64,000 bases of DNA from Corylus avellana (Eukaryota > Streptophyta > Magnoliopsida > Fagales > Betulaceae), in contig NC_081551.1 of assembly GCF_901000735.1 (NCBI RefSeq), positions 17,884,545 through 17,948,544 of the forward strand, given 5' to 3'. A model generated the notes under the pieces. The model did not search any database, was not told the origin of the DNA, and saw only the letters and a list, made by a program, of their open reading frames with translations. The translations under genes were made by a program, and so were the position numbers. Of the stretch, positions 11,233-23,569 are shown piece by piece (position 1 is the first letter of the stretch; every line of letters starts with the position of its first letter).

Positions 11233-13097
11233 TAGGGGTGCAAAGGCGGGCGGTTAAACCGCTATAACCGCCAACCGCCTAACCGCCTAACCGTTTAACC
11301 GCATTAACCGCTAACCGCCTAACCGCCATAACCGCCTAGCGGTTAGCGGTTATTGGGTCTACTAACCGTAACCGCTAACCGCTAACCGCCTTTTTATATA
11401 ATATATTTTTATAATTATACATATAACATAATCACTTGATCATTAAATCACAATTTTAAAAATAATTAAATCACAATTTGAGTATTAATATATTATCACT
11501 ATAATTTATATGATTATATCATATAATCACTTGATCATTAAATCACAATTTTTTTTTAAAAAATAATTAAATCACAATTTGAGTATTAATATATTATCAC
11601 TATAATTTATATGATTATATCACATGAGATTGATTATTAAATCATTTGATTATATAATAACAAATTATACATATATAAGATGACATAACTCATAAGTATA
11701 CTAATTCATACTAATACAACAATTAAATATCTAGAGACTTATTTCCAATGTATGTTATAAACCTATAAGTCTATATAAGTCTACATATGTATATGAATAA
11801 TATAAATGTATAATATCAATAGTTAATCATATGATTCAATGACAATTCAAATACTTTATTCAAGACTTCAAGTGAATCATATTATTAATGTACAATGATG
11901 ATATGATTCGTATAATATCAAATTAAGTAATTGACATTGGATTAAACAATGACCAATGTGTTACTTATAAACATAATTTAAGTATTAATGTATTATCATT
12001 ATAATTTTAGTAATTTATATATTATCACTATAATTGATATGATTATATCACATGATGACTTGATCATTAAATCATATGATTATATAATAATAAATAATAC
12101 ATATATAATATGACATAACTCATAAGTCATAAGTCTACAAGTTAATCATATGATTCATGTACAATGATAATCACAATTGATTCAATTGAATTAAACAATA
12201 TGTTACTTATAACTACAAGTCTACAATTTAATTAAAGCATTATTAGATACTTTAGGAATTTAGGATTTAGGAGTTTGAACATTACCATTTACCATTAGAT
12301 ATTAAGTTCAATTCAAAGAAAAAAGATTATAAGTAAATATGATAAGAATTTAAATAATTAATCATATGAATCATATGATATAATTTAATGAGACTATATG
12401 ATTATATAATATCAAATTAAGTAATTGACATTAGATTCAACAATGTGTTACTTATAATCACAATTGAAGTATTAATGTATTTTTTGAACATTTTTTAGAA
12501 AAAGAAATTTAACCATTTTTTGAAAGAAAAAAAAAAAAGAAAATTAACAATTTTGAACAATTTTGAATTATATATATATATATATTATATGCATATTGAA
12601 TAATATAAATGTATAAGATAAATATTTAACTATATGATCCAATTACAATTCCAATACTTAATCAATTATTCATGTACAATGACAATGACAATGTGATTCA
12701 TATAATATCAAATTAAGTAATTGACATTGGATTAAACAATGTGTTACTTATAACTACAATTGAAGTATTTTTGTTTGTTTGTAAGTTTATAAGATCAACA
12801 CTTAATCATATGATCCAATGACAATTCAAATATTTATAGCAATTGGGCCCAAGAAGATATTAAAAATACAAGAAAAAAAAATGAGGGTAAAAAAAAGCCA
12901 AAAAAAAAAGCCCAATTTTAAAAAAGCGGTTAGCGGGCGGTTATCTATTTCACTAACCGCTAACCGGCCACTAACCGCTAACCGTTAACCGCTAGGCGGT
13001 TAGCGGTTGCGGTTAGTGAAATTTACTAACCGCTAGGGCGGTTACGGTTAGCGGTTATTGCCACTAACCGCTAACCGTAACCGCCTTTGCACCCCTA
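11233..13097. mobile_element. Non-autonomous hAT element with GCGGTTA subterminal arrays, 1865 bp
   Basis: The termini are perfect 17-base inverted repeats ('taggggtgcaaaggcgg'). The 8-base target duplication is 'actccaac' at 11225-11232 and 13098-13105. The paralogous block has the empty site at about 22885-22910. Inside each end, some 150 bases are packed with AACCGC/GCGGTTA motifs in both orientations, a plausible array of transposase-binding sites. The 1.5-kb core is extremely AT-rich with internal near-repeats (for example 'aatcacttgatcattaaatc' at about 11430 and 11525) and codes for nothing I can see. Confidence 0.93.
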
Positions 13098-13288
13098 ACT
13101 CCAACAACAATCGCTAAAATGAAACAAAAATCAATGAGAAAGCCAATAAAAGCTTGAAACATAGTAACCTTTTAGCTTATAGCAAGACAATTAGGAAACA
13201 CAAAGCAAATATATAAAATCATGCAACATGGAGAATCTATGGAAAACCAAGGAAAGAAGTGATGATTTAAGAATCTGGCGTCCCCAAT

Positions 13289-13815
13289 CTATTTCCCCAG
13301 TGACTTAATCTGTTGAGCTACTCGTTTCAATCGGATAATAAACCTGTGAAAATTGAAACCACCACAACGTAAGTAAACAATAGAATAAGAAAAAAGTGTA
13401 TATATTAACACAGCAAATGAAGTATAAAGAACAATGAAAGGAAATTGATCAAAGGTTGTAGTCTAGGAAAGTACCCGAGCCTCCGGATGAAATTTCCCCT
13501 GGTAAGGGTGATGGTGAAACCCCCCTCACTCGAGTAGTTCAACTCTAGTTTCTCATTTGCCATAATATCAATAGGATGAATATATTTTTTACTCATTTCC
13601 CTGGCACCTTCAATGTAAACAATTACATATCCTGGGCGGCCTCCAGCGGGACCGGGAATATCTTCATGGCAAATATATTCGTGCTCACCAGGTGGAATTT
13701 CCACAGTCATCACTAGAACATCGGGAGAAGTCTGTCTCACTTCCACCATCATTGCTCTATCATGCACGTTTTCAACCCTAGTGTTTCTTGAAAAGAGTTT
13801 GGGCTGTTTGTCCAT
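13289..13815 (-). CDS. Small family gene, copy 2 (subfamily A), intact
   Basis: This is the best-preserved subfamily-A copy. The ATG at 13815 lies just inside the exon after the acceptor. Exon 13475-13815 joins 13289-13343 across a 131-nt intron (GG|GTACTT, TTTTCACAG|G), giving about 131 residues. Its last exon reads FIIRLKRVAQQIKSLGK and then stops. The last-exon codons keep the reading seen in copies 5 and 7, which argues that the exon is translated. The unspliced frame instead runs to 13405 with a Phe/Leu-rich tail, which I take to be translated intron. Family function unknown. A CT-rich leader exon lies upstream at 14747. The hAT element at 11233-13097 sits about 190 bases past the stop codon. 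Confidence 0.6.
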
Positions 13816-14746
13816 GGAACTGCGACACAATAAATGTAAAATAAGACAAAAAAGTTACTAGATCGACCCACTTTTAAACTTTGAACTTTCAAACAAATCA
13901 TCCAATATCTTCGGATAACTCAGCAAAAATAATAATAATAATAATAATTATGAAAGAAGAAAGGTTAATCCATGACCTAAGGGTTGGTGATACCATCAAT
14001 ATCAGTAATAAAGTTGATAACATTGCATATCACACCGTTATAAGAGTATAGCTTATAGAAATTTATGCTACTGTTTATTAGCAGACGACCTTATTTAGTT
14101 GATTTCGACCGGAAATGATCCGTTTCCAATGGAGAGAATCAAGTTAGTGCAAATTTGAGGGGCAAAATTTTTTATTTTTTTATTTTTTGGCGTCAAATTT
14201 GCACTACCTGTAACTGAATCTGTCCCATATGACTAAATTCATGTCGTCATCGGATGTCTTTTTGGTTTTTGAGTAATTTAATATATGACTATCGATCTTG
14301 ATCCCTCTCTCTCAAAATGTCTGTGGGGTTCCTCATCAGTAACGCAAAAAAAATAAAAAAATAAAAAAGAAAAAGAAAAAGAAAAAAGTGAGGAAAGAGA
14401 AGATCAAGATAATTTCATTAACATGTCCGTTTGGCGCGTTTGTAAACCACCGGTCCCATAGAGAAAGATCCCCTCCCACACAAGGAATGGCATAGAAAGA
14501 AAGAAAGAAGAAAAAAAAACGCGTTGAAAAATAAAGAAAGATAACTTCGTAAACAACGTGGGTGAAATAATTGGAAAAGATGAAGTGGAGAGGATTTAGG
14601 ATTTGTCCTAACTGGATCCTCTCGGAGAAGGGCCTTTTTTAGGCTCAGAAAAATAACAAAAGACATGTGCATGGATCCTTGTAGCTGATTATTCAAAGAA
14701 AATGAAGAGATAAGGTATAAATCAAATGGGGTTACAGCAGGAATAC

Positions 14747-14890
14747 CTGATTCGGTGTTCGTTTCTGAGGAGGTCTTCCTCGAACAGCATCAGAAGACAA
14801 GCTCTGAAGGTCGGCAGCGAGGGACTTTGTCGATATCTCCTCCCTCCCCCAACTGCCCTCTCTCTCTCTCTCTCTCTACTCTGAGATTGA
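14747..14890 (-). other. 5' leader exon of copy 2
   Basis: Same CT-rich leader as in copy 1, with donor at 14747 (GAATCAG|GTATTC). Its intron would run to the acceptor just past 13819. A TATA-like tract (TATCTGTATTGG on the - strand) lies near 14905-14925, with one change from copy 1. Confidence 0.4.
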
Positions 14891-14939
14891 CAATCACACT
14901 GCTATATCCAATACAGATACAGAGAATACGATGTTAGAC

Positions 14940-15529
14940 TTGTTACGTGCTTACGCATTTTTAATCATTTAAATGTAGTGTCATTATCATTGACTCACTT
15001 TCATATAAGTCTACGACCAGTGACAGAGCCAAGATATGGTGTGAGGACCGAAGAGGAACAAAATTAAAATGATACAATAAAATAGTAAAATATATATTTT
15101 TTAATCTCTTTATAATTATATTTAATAAATTTTAATGATGATTAATTACAATTTTTCTTAGTGTTTTTTTTTTTGTCCGTATGAACAACATTTATAGGAT
15201 TGCAATTTGCAATCGACTCAAGCAGCGGAATTGTATATTAAACTTTTATATAAAACACCACTCTTCTAGAATTTATCTGCTCTGCTCTGGAAGAGAGACA
15301 CAGAAAGACTACGAAAGAAAAAAAGCGTTAAGTGACATCACTCATTCGCTCCTCCTCTTCTTCTAGAAGAGGACGGATCTGTCCATTCCAAATGAAATGG
15401 ATAAGGTCCATTAAAATGCCCCTCGATGGAGAAGGGAGAGGATCCGTTTCCCTTCTAGAAGGCCCTGTGGGCTGTGGCTGTGCAGGAAAACTGGTGTCCT
15501 TAATTACCATTCTATCATGGTGGCCCGGG
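14940..15529. other. Intergenic, diverged from the other units
   Basis: It follows copies 1, 3 and 6 up to about 15147, then differs. The part around 15360-15420 again resembles 5255-5310 ('ggatctgtccattccaaatg'). No gene is supported. Confidence 0.4.
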
Positions 15530-16265
15530 CCTAAATGGCTCAGATCTTGGGCTTAGAGGACCTCCTGGCACAGCTGTGGCCTTAGCCAAACCCAAGTCAA
15601 CAGAATGAAGCCCATTCGATTTACCCGCTGTCAAAGATTCCAACCTGTTTGAAGAGAAGCCATTTCACTCGTCAACGGAGGACACTGCTGAGTGCTCCAG
15701 ATCCTCCTTCAGCTATCGCCAACGCTTGCAGCCCAAACCACCGCCGTAACAGGTTGTTGTTCTCGGAAGCAGCACCTTCATCGAGATCCACACCCGCGCG
15801 ATCCAACACCACGAATAATTGACCAGAAATGTCCTCTCCCATAGGGGCCAAGGGGGGAGCAGCAGAATGCGTATCGGCAAGAACAACGGAAGGAAGAGGG
15901 AGGATTACTGGATCAGGCTAGTCAGGACGCAGATCAAGCTGCAGAGTATGAGGAGTTTGAGAGCAAGAAAAACTTGAATCAATGAGAAAGCAACAATAAA
16001 AATGTTTCAGACAAAAAGGATTTCTACCTTCAAGAAGGGTTGTCCAGAGCGTGAATCTCGAGGGTCACTCACTAAAACTGAAGTCCTCGAAGACCGATCT
16101 GTAATAAGTTAACTGATAAGGAGGACACTTGTCAAAAGCTCCAGACTCCACTATCTCAATTTTTATTATTATTTACACTCCAAATTCCTCACCTTGCTGG
16201 ATCCATATAGGCCCATGCTACCTGTTTTAGGCCCAAACTGTATTTGGATGGGCTTGAATACAGTG
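15530..16265 (-). promoter_or_regulatory. Leader/promoter cassette E1, copy at unit 2
   Basis: Second copy of the E1 cassette. On the - strand the leader donor is at 16028 (CTTGAAG|GTAGAA), another donor-like sequence (TTCAAACAG|GTTGG) lies near 15645, and site-II-like AGCCCA/GGCCCA motifs lie at about 16208-16255. It lies about 2.2 kb upstream of copy 2. In one frame it reads ISGQLFVVLDRAGVDLDEG, close to the cassette at 60.4 kb, but stops follow, so coding use is doubtful. Confidence 0.4.
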
Positions 16266-16762
16266 AAATCAAATAAGGCCCAGAAATCAGAAAAAGCCCA
16301 AACAAAGAAAAATGGAAAACATATTTCTTTATTTTTTTAACAAATTCAATGAATTTATCACTAAATTTGTGGACTCATATAAGTCTATAAGGGACTGATC
16401 CTCATGTAGAAAAGCAAGCTTGGAGGGTTCCATATTTTTAGCAATGTGAGATTGATCCTCTTCCTGTTTATTATTTTCCGAGGCTAATCTACTTATCAAA
16501 CATCTCTATAAACATGGAGTGCCATTTGCTCTTGCTTCAAACTTCTTACGAGAATGCATAGATGCAAAAATATCTCTCCAGAGAGGTTCTCCATTTTGGC
16601 TTTCTTGGATCTTAGCTTGAATCTAGCCCTTTTTTACCTTTGTTTCTTGCTATTCTCATGAACTTTTTATTATTACACTGTTATAACCAACTTGATATTG
16701 AAGTTATTGCTACTGTATGACCAAAAGATTTAATTACTGCTCATAACACTTGTCAAAAGTTA

Positions 16763-17794
16763 GGTCCCGTTTAGTTTACGGAATAGACCCTTGAATTGGA
16801 TTAACTAACACTAGGTATAGCTAGTCTTTTGTTTGGTAAGACTCTATTTCTGAGAATAGTCTATTTTCATGAGACTACTAATCTCATACACACAGGCGTA
16901 GTTGAGCCACTAAAAACTGAGTGGCTTACCTAATTCTTTCATGTGGGATTAAATTAATCGTGTAAATTGCCACAAAAAACCCCACATGTGGGAATTAAAT
17001 TTCGTTATCTCTATCCAATTCTTATATATTTCGTTCTCTCTCTTTCTCTATCTCTCTGTTTATCTTTTCTATGGTTCTATATTTCATTCTTTTTTTTCTT
17101 TTCTCTCTGATTCTTCTGATACAGTTTTTTTTTTGGATTATTTGTACCGTTTCTCTCTGATTTGCTTCTCTCCGCCTCTTTGTTTTTTTTTTTTTTTTAA
17201 TTTATGTACCTTTTTTTTTTTTATTATGTTTCTCTGTAACGTTTCTCAGTTTATTTATTTATTTTTATTTCTTTGACGGAGAAACAGAATCTCTAAGTTT
17301 TCTATAAAATACAAATATATAATCTATTTTTTTATATCTTTTGATTCTTTGTACATACCCCAACTATATTTTTTTGATTTCAAGATTGAGTTTGATTCTA
17401 TTTTCTCCAACTATATTTTTTTATATAAATAATTTTGTAGCATAATTGAAAAAAAAAAAAAAAAAAGGCCATATACCTAACATAATTAAAAAGAAAAAAG
17501 AAATTATAGTAAAATTGTTTATGTTTCAAAAAAAAAAAAAAAAAAGAATGAAAGCCCTTAATAATATAACTTGTATTTGTATTATAAGGGTATTTTAGAA
17601 AATTTGATCACAATATGATTCTATTCACCAATGTATTGCATTGTATCGAACGAAGGAATATGATTAGCTAGTCTATTCCGGCGTTACAACCAAACAAAAG
17701 AATATGAATAGCTAATATATTTCACACTCTTCTATTCCCAGTAATAACTAATCATTTTTCAATGAACTAGACATTTTGCTAACCAAACGAGGCC
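16763..17794. mobile_element. PIF/Harbinger-like non-autonomous element
   Basis: Imperfect 14-base inverted ends ('ggtcccgtttagtt' and the reverse of 'aaccaaacgaggcc') are flanked by TTA at 16760-16762 and 17795-17797, the 3-base duplication typical of PIF/Harbinger. The interior is T-rich (about 16990-17290) and non-coding. The frame at 16986-17276 is translation of a pyrimidine tract. A second copy with its flank lies at 47876-48410. Confidence 0.65.
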
Positions 17795-18249
17795 TTAATT
17801 GATGAATTGAGAGCTTTTTCCGTATGTATAAAGCACAATGGACATTTGTTGTACAGAGATCTCCGAGACTTTAAGGGTTGAGAGAAAAAAGAGCTACTAG
17901 GCAATTTGATAAAAATGGATTTTTGAGATATCTCTTGGTCTGTGGATCATAATATATCTTAAATGTCACCCATTTCATTGGTAAAAACGGTTCTTTAAAT
18001 TACAGCAAGTTTTATGGTTGACATACTGAAGTTTGTCAAAAATTTTGTCCATTTTGGTGAGAAGCAAAGTCCTAATACTCCAGATAGAGTTCCACCATAA
18101 TTAGAGTTCCCTTACCATTTCACACATTTGCAATTGTTGAAACAAACACAGACACAGAGGAAGAAGAGAACTTCCATAGTTGTTCTTTACTTTTTTTATT
18201 GATGTTATAAGCTGTCTCACAAATGCAGAAGCAGAATATATATATATAT
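17795..18249. other. Intergenic, duplicated at 48411-48860
   Basis: No gene seen. The flank following the PIF-like element matches 48411-48860, so element and flank were duplicated together. Confidence 0.45.
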
Positions 18250-18360
18250 ATGCACCTGGTTACCCGGTTATAACTAGGTGCCAAAAACTGGAATTAGAAC
18301 CGGGGTACCTGGTTACCTGTTTTTTTCAACCGGTTTTCCGGTATTTTTTGACACCCCTAC
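18250..18360. mobile_element. Terminal fragment of a hAT-like element
   Basis: Repeated CGGTT/AACCGG motifs lead to an end reading 'tttgacacccctac', the type of end seen in the elements at 11233 and 45682 (TAGGGGTG...). A matching left end and target duplication were not found; a (TA)n run precedes it. Confidence 0.35.
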
Positions 18361-18779
18361 CTTTATCTGTACATCTAAAGTAGAATTAATAACAAAATAT
18401 GAAACAATTAAGCACCTTCTCAGCCCACGCTGTTAGATACAAAATCAAAAATCAAAACAAGGAAAATATCCGTGTGTTTGTGTGTGGGTAAAATGTATAA
18501 GAGACACCCATAATTATATAAGAAGACTTGTGAGTCGCAACAAAGAGAAAAACGCTGTACATGACTAGAACATAATCATAAAAGAGGAGCAACACTGTAA
18601 TCTGAATTAGGAAATCAAATCCAATCCCCATAAACCAAATCCAATCTGAATTTAGAACATTGTTTTAGCTTATAGCAAGACAATTAGGAAACGCAAAGCA
18701 AATACATAAAATCATGCAGCATGGAGAATCTATGGAAAACCATGGGAGAAGTGATGATTTAAGATTCTGGCGTCCCCAA

Positions 18780-19310
18780 TCTATTTCCCCAGTGACTTAA
18801 TCTGCTGAGCTACTCGTTTTAATCGGATAATAAACCAGTGAAAATTGAAACCACCACAACGTAAGTAAACAATGGAATAAGAAAAAAGTGTATATATTAA
18901 GACAACAAATGAAGTATAAAGAACAATGAAAGGAGATTGATCAAAGGTTGTAGTCTAGGAAAATACCCGAGCCTCGGGATGAAATTTCCCCTAGTAGGGG
19001 TGATGGTGATCAAACCCCTCTCACTCTAGTAGTTCAACTCCAGTTTCTCATTTACCCTAATACCAGCAGGCATAATATCTTTCCAACCCATTTCCCTGGC
19101 ATCTTTAATGTAAACAACTACATATCCGGGGCGGCCTCCATTGGGACCCGAAATATCTTCATGGCAAATATATTGATGCTCACCAGGTGGAATTTCGACA
19201 GTCATCACTAGAACATCAGGAGAAGTCTGTCTCACTTCCACCATCATTGCTCTATCATGCACGTTTTCAACCCTAGTGTTTCTTGAAAAGAGTTTGGGCC
19301 ATTTGGCCAT
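18780..19310 (-). pseudogene. Small family gene, copy 3 (subfamily A), broken
   Basis: Its start and first 94 codons match copies 1 and 2, but a TAG at 19026-19028 (TCG to TAG: NYSS becomes NY-stop) ends the frame before the core finishes. The splice acceptor of the last intron is also lost (TTTTCACTG instead of TTTTCACAG near 18836), although the last exon itself still reads RVAQQIKSLGK. Two independent lesions make a working product unlikely. Confidence 0.7.
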
Positions 19311-20287
19311 GGAACTGCGACACAATAAATGTAAAATAAGACAGAAAAGTTACTAGTTGCCCACTTTTAAACTTTGAACTTTCAAACAAATCATCCAATA
19401 TCTTCGGATAATTCAACAAAAATAATAAGAATAATAATAATAATTATTATCAAAGAAGAAAGGTTAATCCATGACCTATGGGTTGGTGATACCATCAATA
19501 TCAGTAGTAAAGTTGATAACATTGCATATCACATCATTATAAGAGTATAGCTTATAGAAATTTATGCTACTGTTTATTAGCAGACGACCTTATTTAGTTG
19601 ATTTCAACCAGGAATGATTCGTTTCCAATGGAGAGAATCAAGTTAGCGCAAATTTGAGGAACAAAATTTTTTATTTTTTTATTTTTTGGCATCAAATTTG
19701 CACTACCTGTAACTGAATCCGTCCCATATGACTAAATTCATGTCTTCATCGGATGTCTTTTTGGTTTTTGAGTAATTTAATATATGACTCTCGATCTTGA
19801 TCCCTCTCTCTCAAAAAGTGTGTGGGTTCCTCATCAGTAACGCAAAAAAAAAAAAAAAAAAAGTAGTGAGGAAAGAGAAGATCAAGATAACTTCGTAAAC
19901 ATATCCGTTTGGCGCGTTTGTAAACCCCATAGAGAAAGATCCTCTCCCACACAAGGAATGGCATAGAAAGAAAGAAGAAAAAAAAAACAAAAAACACAAT
20001 TTCAAAAATAAAGAAAGATAATTTCGTAAACAACGTGGGTGAAATAATTGGAAAAGATGAAGTGAAGAGGATTTAGGATTTGTCCTAACTGGATCCTCTC
20101 GGAGAAGGGCCTTTTTTAGGCTAAAAAAAAAAATAACAAAAGACGTGGTGTGGGACACAGAATCGTAACAATTGCAATCATAAAAATAACAAAAGAAAGA
20201 GAAGAAGAAAAGAGAGGGATTATAGCTCAATATTAAAAGAAAATGGAGAGATAAGGTATAAATCAAATGGGGTTACAGTAGGAATAC

Positions 20288-20430
20288 CTCATTGGCTGAT
20301 TCGGTGTTCTTTTCTGAGGAGGTCTTCCTCAAACAGCAACAGAAGACAAGCTCTGAAGGTCGGCAGCGAGGGACTTTGTCGATCGCTCCTCCCTCCCCCA
20401 ACTGCCCTCTCTCTCTCTACTCTGAGATTG
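20288..20430 (-). other. 5' leader exon of copy 3
   Basis: Same leader as copy 1, with donor at 20288 (CCAATGAG|GTATTC, one base changed before the G). A TATA-like tract lies at about 20445-20465. It may still be transcribed although the gene is broken. Confidence 0.4.
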
Positions 20431-20555
20431 ACAATCACACTGCTATATCCAATATAGATATACAGAATACGATGTTAGACTTGTTACGTGCTTATACATT
20501 TTTAATCATTTAAATGTAGTGTCATTATCATTGATTCACTGTCATATGAGTCTAC

Positions 20556-21456
20556 GACCAGTGACAGAGCCAAGATATGGTGTGAGGACTGAAGAGGGAC
20601 AAAATTAAAATGATACAATAAAATAGTAAAATACATATTTTTTAATCTCTTTATAATTATATTTAATAAATTTTAATGATGATTAATTACTTATGTTAAA
20701 CTTTAAAATACAAAAACAGAAATTATGTATAATGATAAAAATTTGAGAGTCGTGTGTCATTTGTTAATTGTTATACTAAAATTTATATTGAAATAAAACA
20801 CTATTATCACTCATATACTTCTAGAATTGTAAACTTTCTTCTTTTTCTAGAAGAAGACGGATCTATCCATTCCAAATGAAATGGATAAGTTCAATTTAGA
20901 GAGACAAGCTTGTCTTCACTCAAATACATTATTCATTTGCACTGTGTTGTTATAGAGGGTGCAGAGTGTTACTTCCAAAGTAAAGAAGAAGCAAAATTTT
21001 GATCCATTTGATTCTAGACAAAGTAAGGATCACTATCCTATAAAGGTACTACATGTAAATGAATTGCATGCAGTTGGGTTGATGAAGATGAAGGGAGTCA
21101 TTAATTCCTTTATTGGCCATAAGAATGGTTATTCCAAGTGTTAGATCGTTATCATATAGTATATACCACCAAGGCTATTCTACTCCACATTCTTGCACTC
21201 CTAATAAGAGCTATTCATTTTTTCAAATGGAATAGCCATCAACTTTAGTGTTAGCTTCTCCAAGAATCTTATTCCCAATAATCCAAACAAGATCCTTTTT
21301 CCCAAAAGAGGCCCAGGCTACCTCTAAATGACCTACCTATTTATACATATTTTCCCTGTTTTCTAAAAATAGGAAACAAACGTAAGATCAATCTTGCATT
21401 TATAGTTTTGCATCGGATGTCTTTTTGGGTCTTTTTGTGATGGATAGATGGATTTA
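20556..21456. repeat. Repeated block, unit 3, with 61-codon frame
   Basis: It matches 4970-5860. The + strand frame at 20959-21144 matches that at 5366-5551 apart from a few substitutions. No other feature. Confidence 0.35.
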
Positions 21457-21468
21457 TAAGAGTAATTT

Positions 21469-21661
21469 TATTTTTATTTTTAACGAGACAGCCTGTCTAA
21501 GGCAAGACCACTTTGTGTACGGTGTACCCCACTCTTATTGAATATCGAGCAATCCTTGAACCCTTGCAAATTAAAGCGCTTCCAAAAAAATTGTTTGCAC
21601 AAAAATGGATTTGAACTTTAAACTTGATTTATAGATGCCATAAGCGAACCCCTTGGGGTTC
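21469..21661 (-). mobile_element. tRNA-derived-type SINE, copy in unit 3
   Basis: Same insertion as at 5874-6067, with target duplication 'taagagtaattt' at 21457-21468 and 21662-21673. Shared site means it was inserted before the units were duplicated. Confidence 0.7.
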
Positions 21662-21673
21662 TAAGAGTAATTT

Positions 21674-22940
21674 AGTATATGAGAAGTTAAAGAGCCCATA
21701 ATCATGAATATTGATCTTCATCATATCCCTCCCTCCCAAAAAGCCTGAGGTTCCTCATCAAAGACAAAAAGAAAAGAAAGAAAAAGAGTGAGGAAAGAGA
21801 AGATCAAGATGTGGAGATAACTTGGTAAAGAACGCGGGTGAAATACTTATGCTGCATGCTCAAGGAATGTATAGGGAACCAAACTATTTTAATATAGATA
21901 TTTCTCTTTTCTCTTTTCTCTTTTCTCTCTCGTCTTTTTGTCTTTAATTGAGGATCGTGTTGAGATTTTGTCAAAAAAATAATAGTTAGAAAAATTGTAT
22001 TTTGTCAAAAAATGAAAGAAAAGATATTATGAAATATATTTTCATAGGAAAGCAAAAAAATAGTTTTGTATCCTAAACTTCAAAATAATTAAAAATAAGC
22101 TGCTACTAGTACTCTTACATAGCCCACTTATTTTAAACACCTGCCCACGTTGTGTGTAATTAAAAGAGATATGCCCAAATCCCTGAGCGATTCGATACAG
22201 GAGCCCAACAAACAACTCAATAGCCCATTAACAAAAGGCACATATAAAACTCCTTCCTTCTAGAAGCTCGGTAGAACTCCACCACAAAGAGACAACAAAG
22301 ATAAAATCTCACACAAAGCTACCCATTTGTTATCCCAAAGCCACATAGAGCAGGACTCGTCAATCTATGCGTATCATGACTATCATCCCTTGTTCGAATA
22401 AGGTTGTTAAACCAGACAAAAAGATAATTAATTCTAAAAAAAAAAACACAAAGCACCACCCCTACATTGACTCCAGCATAAACATTACATTGCACAAATA
22501 AAGCTAAAAAACTGGTAATGGGCATACAAGTAGCCCGGCCAATATTGAAGCGCCGCCAAAAGTAGCGGTTTTTTAGACAAAATAGTAGATAAATGCCACA
22601 AGAGACACCCATTGTAATTATAAGAAGACGTGTGAGTCACAAGAAAGAGAAAAGCGTTGTAAATGATTAGGAACAGAATCATAAATGACGAGCAACACCG
22701 TAATGTTTGTCAAATCTGAATGTGTGCCCGGCGGTAAACATATGGTGAACAATAAATATGAATTTAGAAATCCCCGTAAACCAAAAAGGGCACCTGTTAC
22801 ACAGTAATCACTACCGTAGCTGGCTAGGACTCCAAGCAAAAAACTAAAAAGACAGATAAAATCAAATCTATAAACTCAAATCCAAGACTTCACTCCAAAA
22901 ACAATCGCTAAAATGAAACAAAAATCAATGAGAAAGCCAA
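21674..22940. other. Duplicated block between copies 3 and 4
   Basis: The left part follows unit 1 to about 21850. The part from about 21950 matches 10310-11224 and continues past the empty site of the 11233 hAT element at 22885-22910. Frames at 22319-22839 (-) are broken relative to the other copy. No gene supported. Confidence 0.5.
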
Positions 22941-23058
22941 GAAAAGCTTGAAACATAGGAACCTTTTAGCTTACAGCATGGAGAATCTATGGAAAACGAT
23001 TGGAGAAGTGATAATTTAAGATTTTGGCGTCCCCAATCTATTTTCCCGGTGACTTAAT

Positions 23059-23556
23059 CTACTGAGCTACTCGTTTCAATAGGATAATAAACCTGTGAAA
23101 ATTGAAACCACCACAACGTAAGTAAACAATGGAATAAGAAAAAAAGTGTATATATTAACACAACAAATGAAGTATAGCGAACAAGGAAAGGAAATTGATC
23201 AAAGGTTGCAGTCTAGGAAAGTACCCGAGCCTCGAGAAGAAATGTCCCTTAGTAGGGGTGATGGTGATAGCACGATTCAAGTAGTTCAACTCAAGTTTCT
23301 CATTTGCCCTTATATCAGCTGGCAGTATATTGGTTTCACCCATTTCCCTGGAACCTTCAACGTAAACAAGTATGTTTACAGGACGGTCTCGATTATATTC
23401 AATGTGAAGATCCTCATAGCACATATATTTGTGGCCACCAGATGGAATTACAAATTCAAACATTGGAAACTTGCCAGGATCCCGTGTCACTTCCACTTTC
23501 ATTGGTCTATCATACACATTTTCAAGCTTAACGTTTCTTGAAAATAACTTGGCCAT
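23059..23556 (-). CDS. Small family gene, copy 4 (subfamily B), late stop
   Basis: The ATG at 23556 follows acceptor TTGTAG|TTCC. Exon 23225-23556 joins 23059-23092 across a 132-nt intron, giving about 121 residues. Subfamily-B marks are KLENVYDRPMKVEV, IPSGGHKYMCYEDLHIE and NILPADIRANEKLELNYLN. The last exon stops at CAG-to-TAG, exactly the stop found in copy 1 of subfamily A, so the final seven residues are lost. The next codons (IKSPGK) are still recognisable past the stop. There is no CT-rich leader exon upstream as in A copies. The nearest E1 cassette is at 27.9-28.7 kb, pushed away by transposon insertions. Confidence 0.55.
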
Positions 23557-23569
23557 GGAACTACAACAC

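Noticed and set aside
11233..13097. CRISPR-like array from the repeated AACCGC words
   Set aside because: Spacing is irregular, the words occur in both orientations and they sit at the two ends of a transposon; this is plant DNA.
13405..13480. C-terminal membrane anchor (hydrophobic tail ending LLC) in family proteins
   Set aside because: The tail coincides with a U-rich segment bounded by splice signals, copy 1 has a stop at its first codon, and a better conserved last exon follows. I judge it translated intron.
16986..17276. 96-codon Phe/Leu/Ser-rich membrane-like protein
   Set aside because: Translation of a T-rich tract within a PIF-like element.
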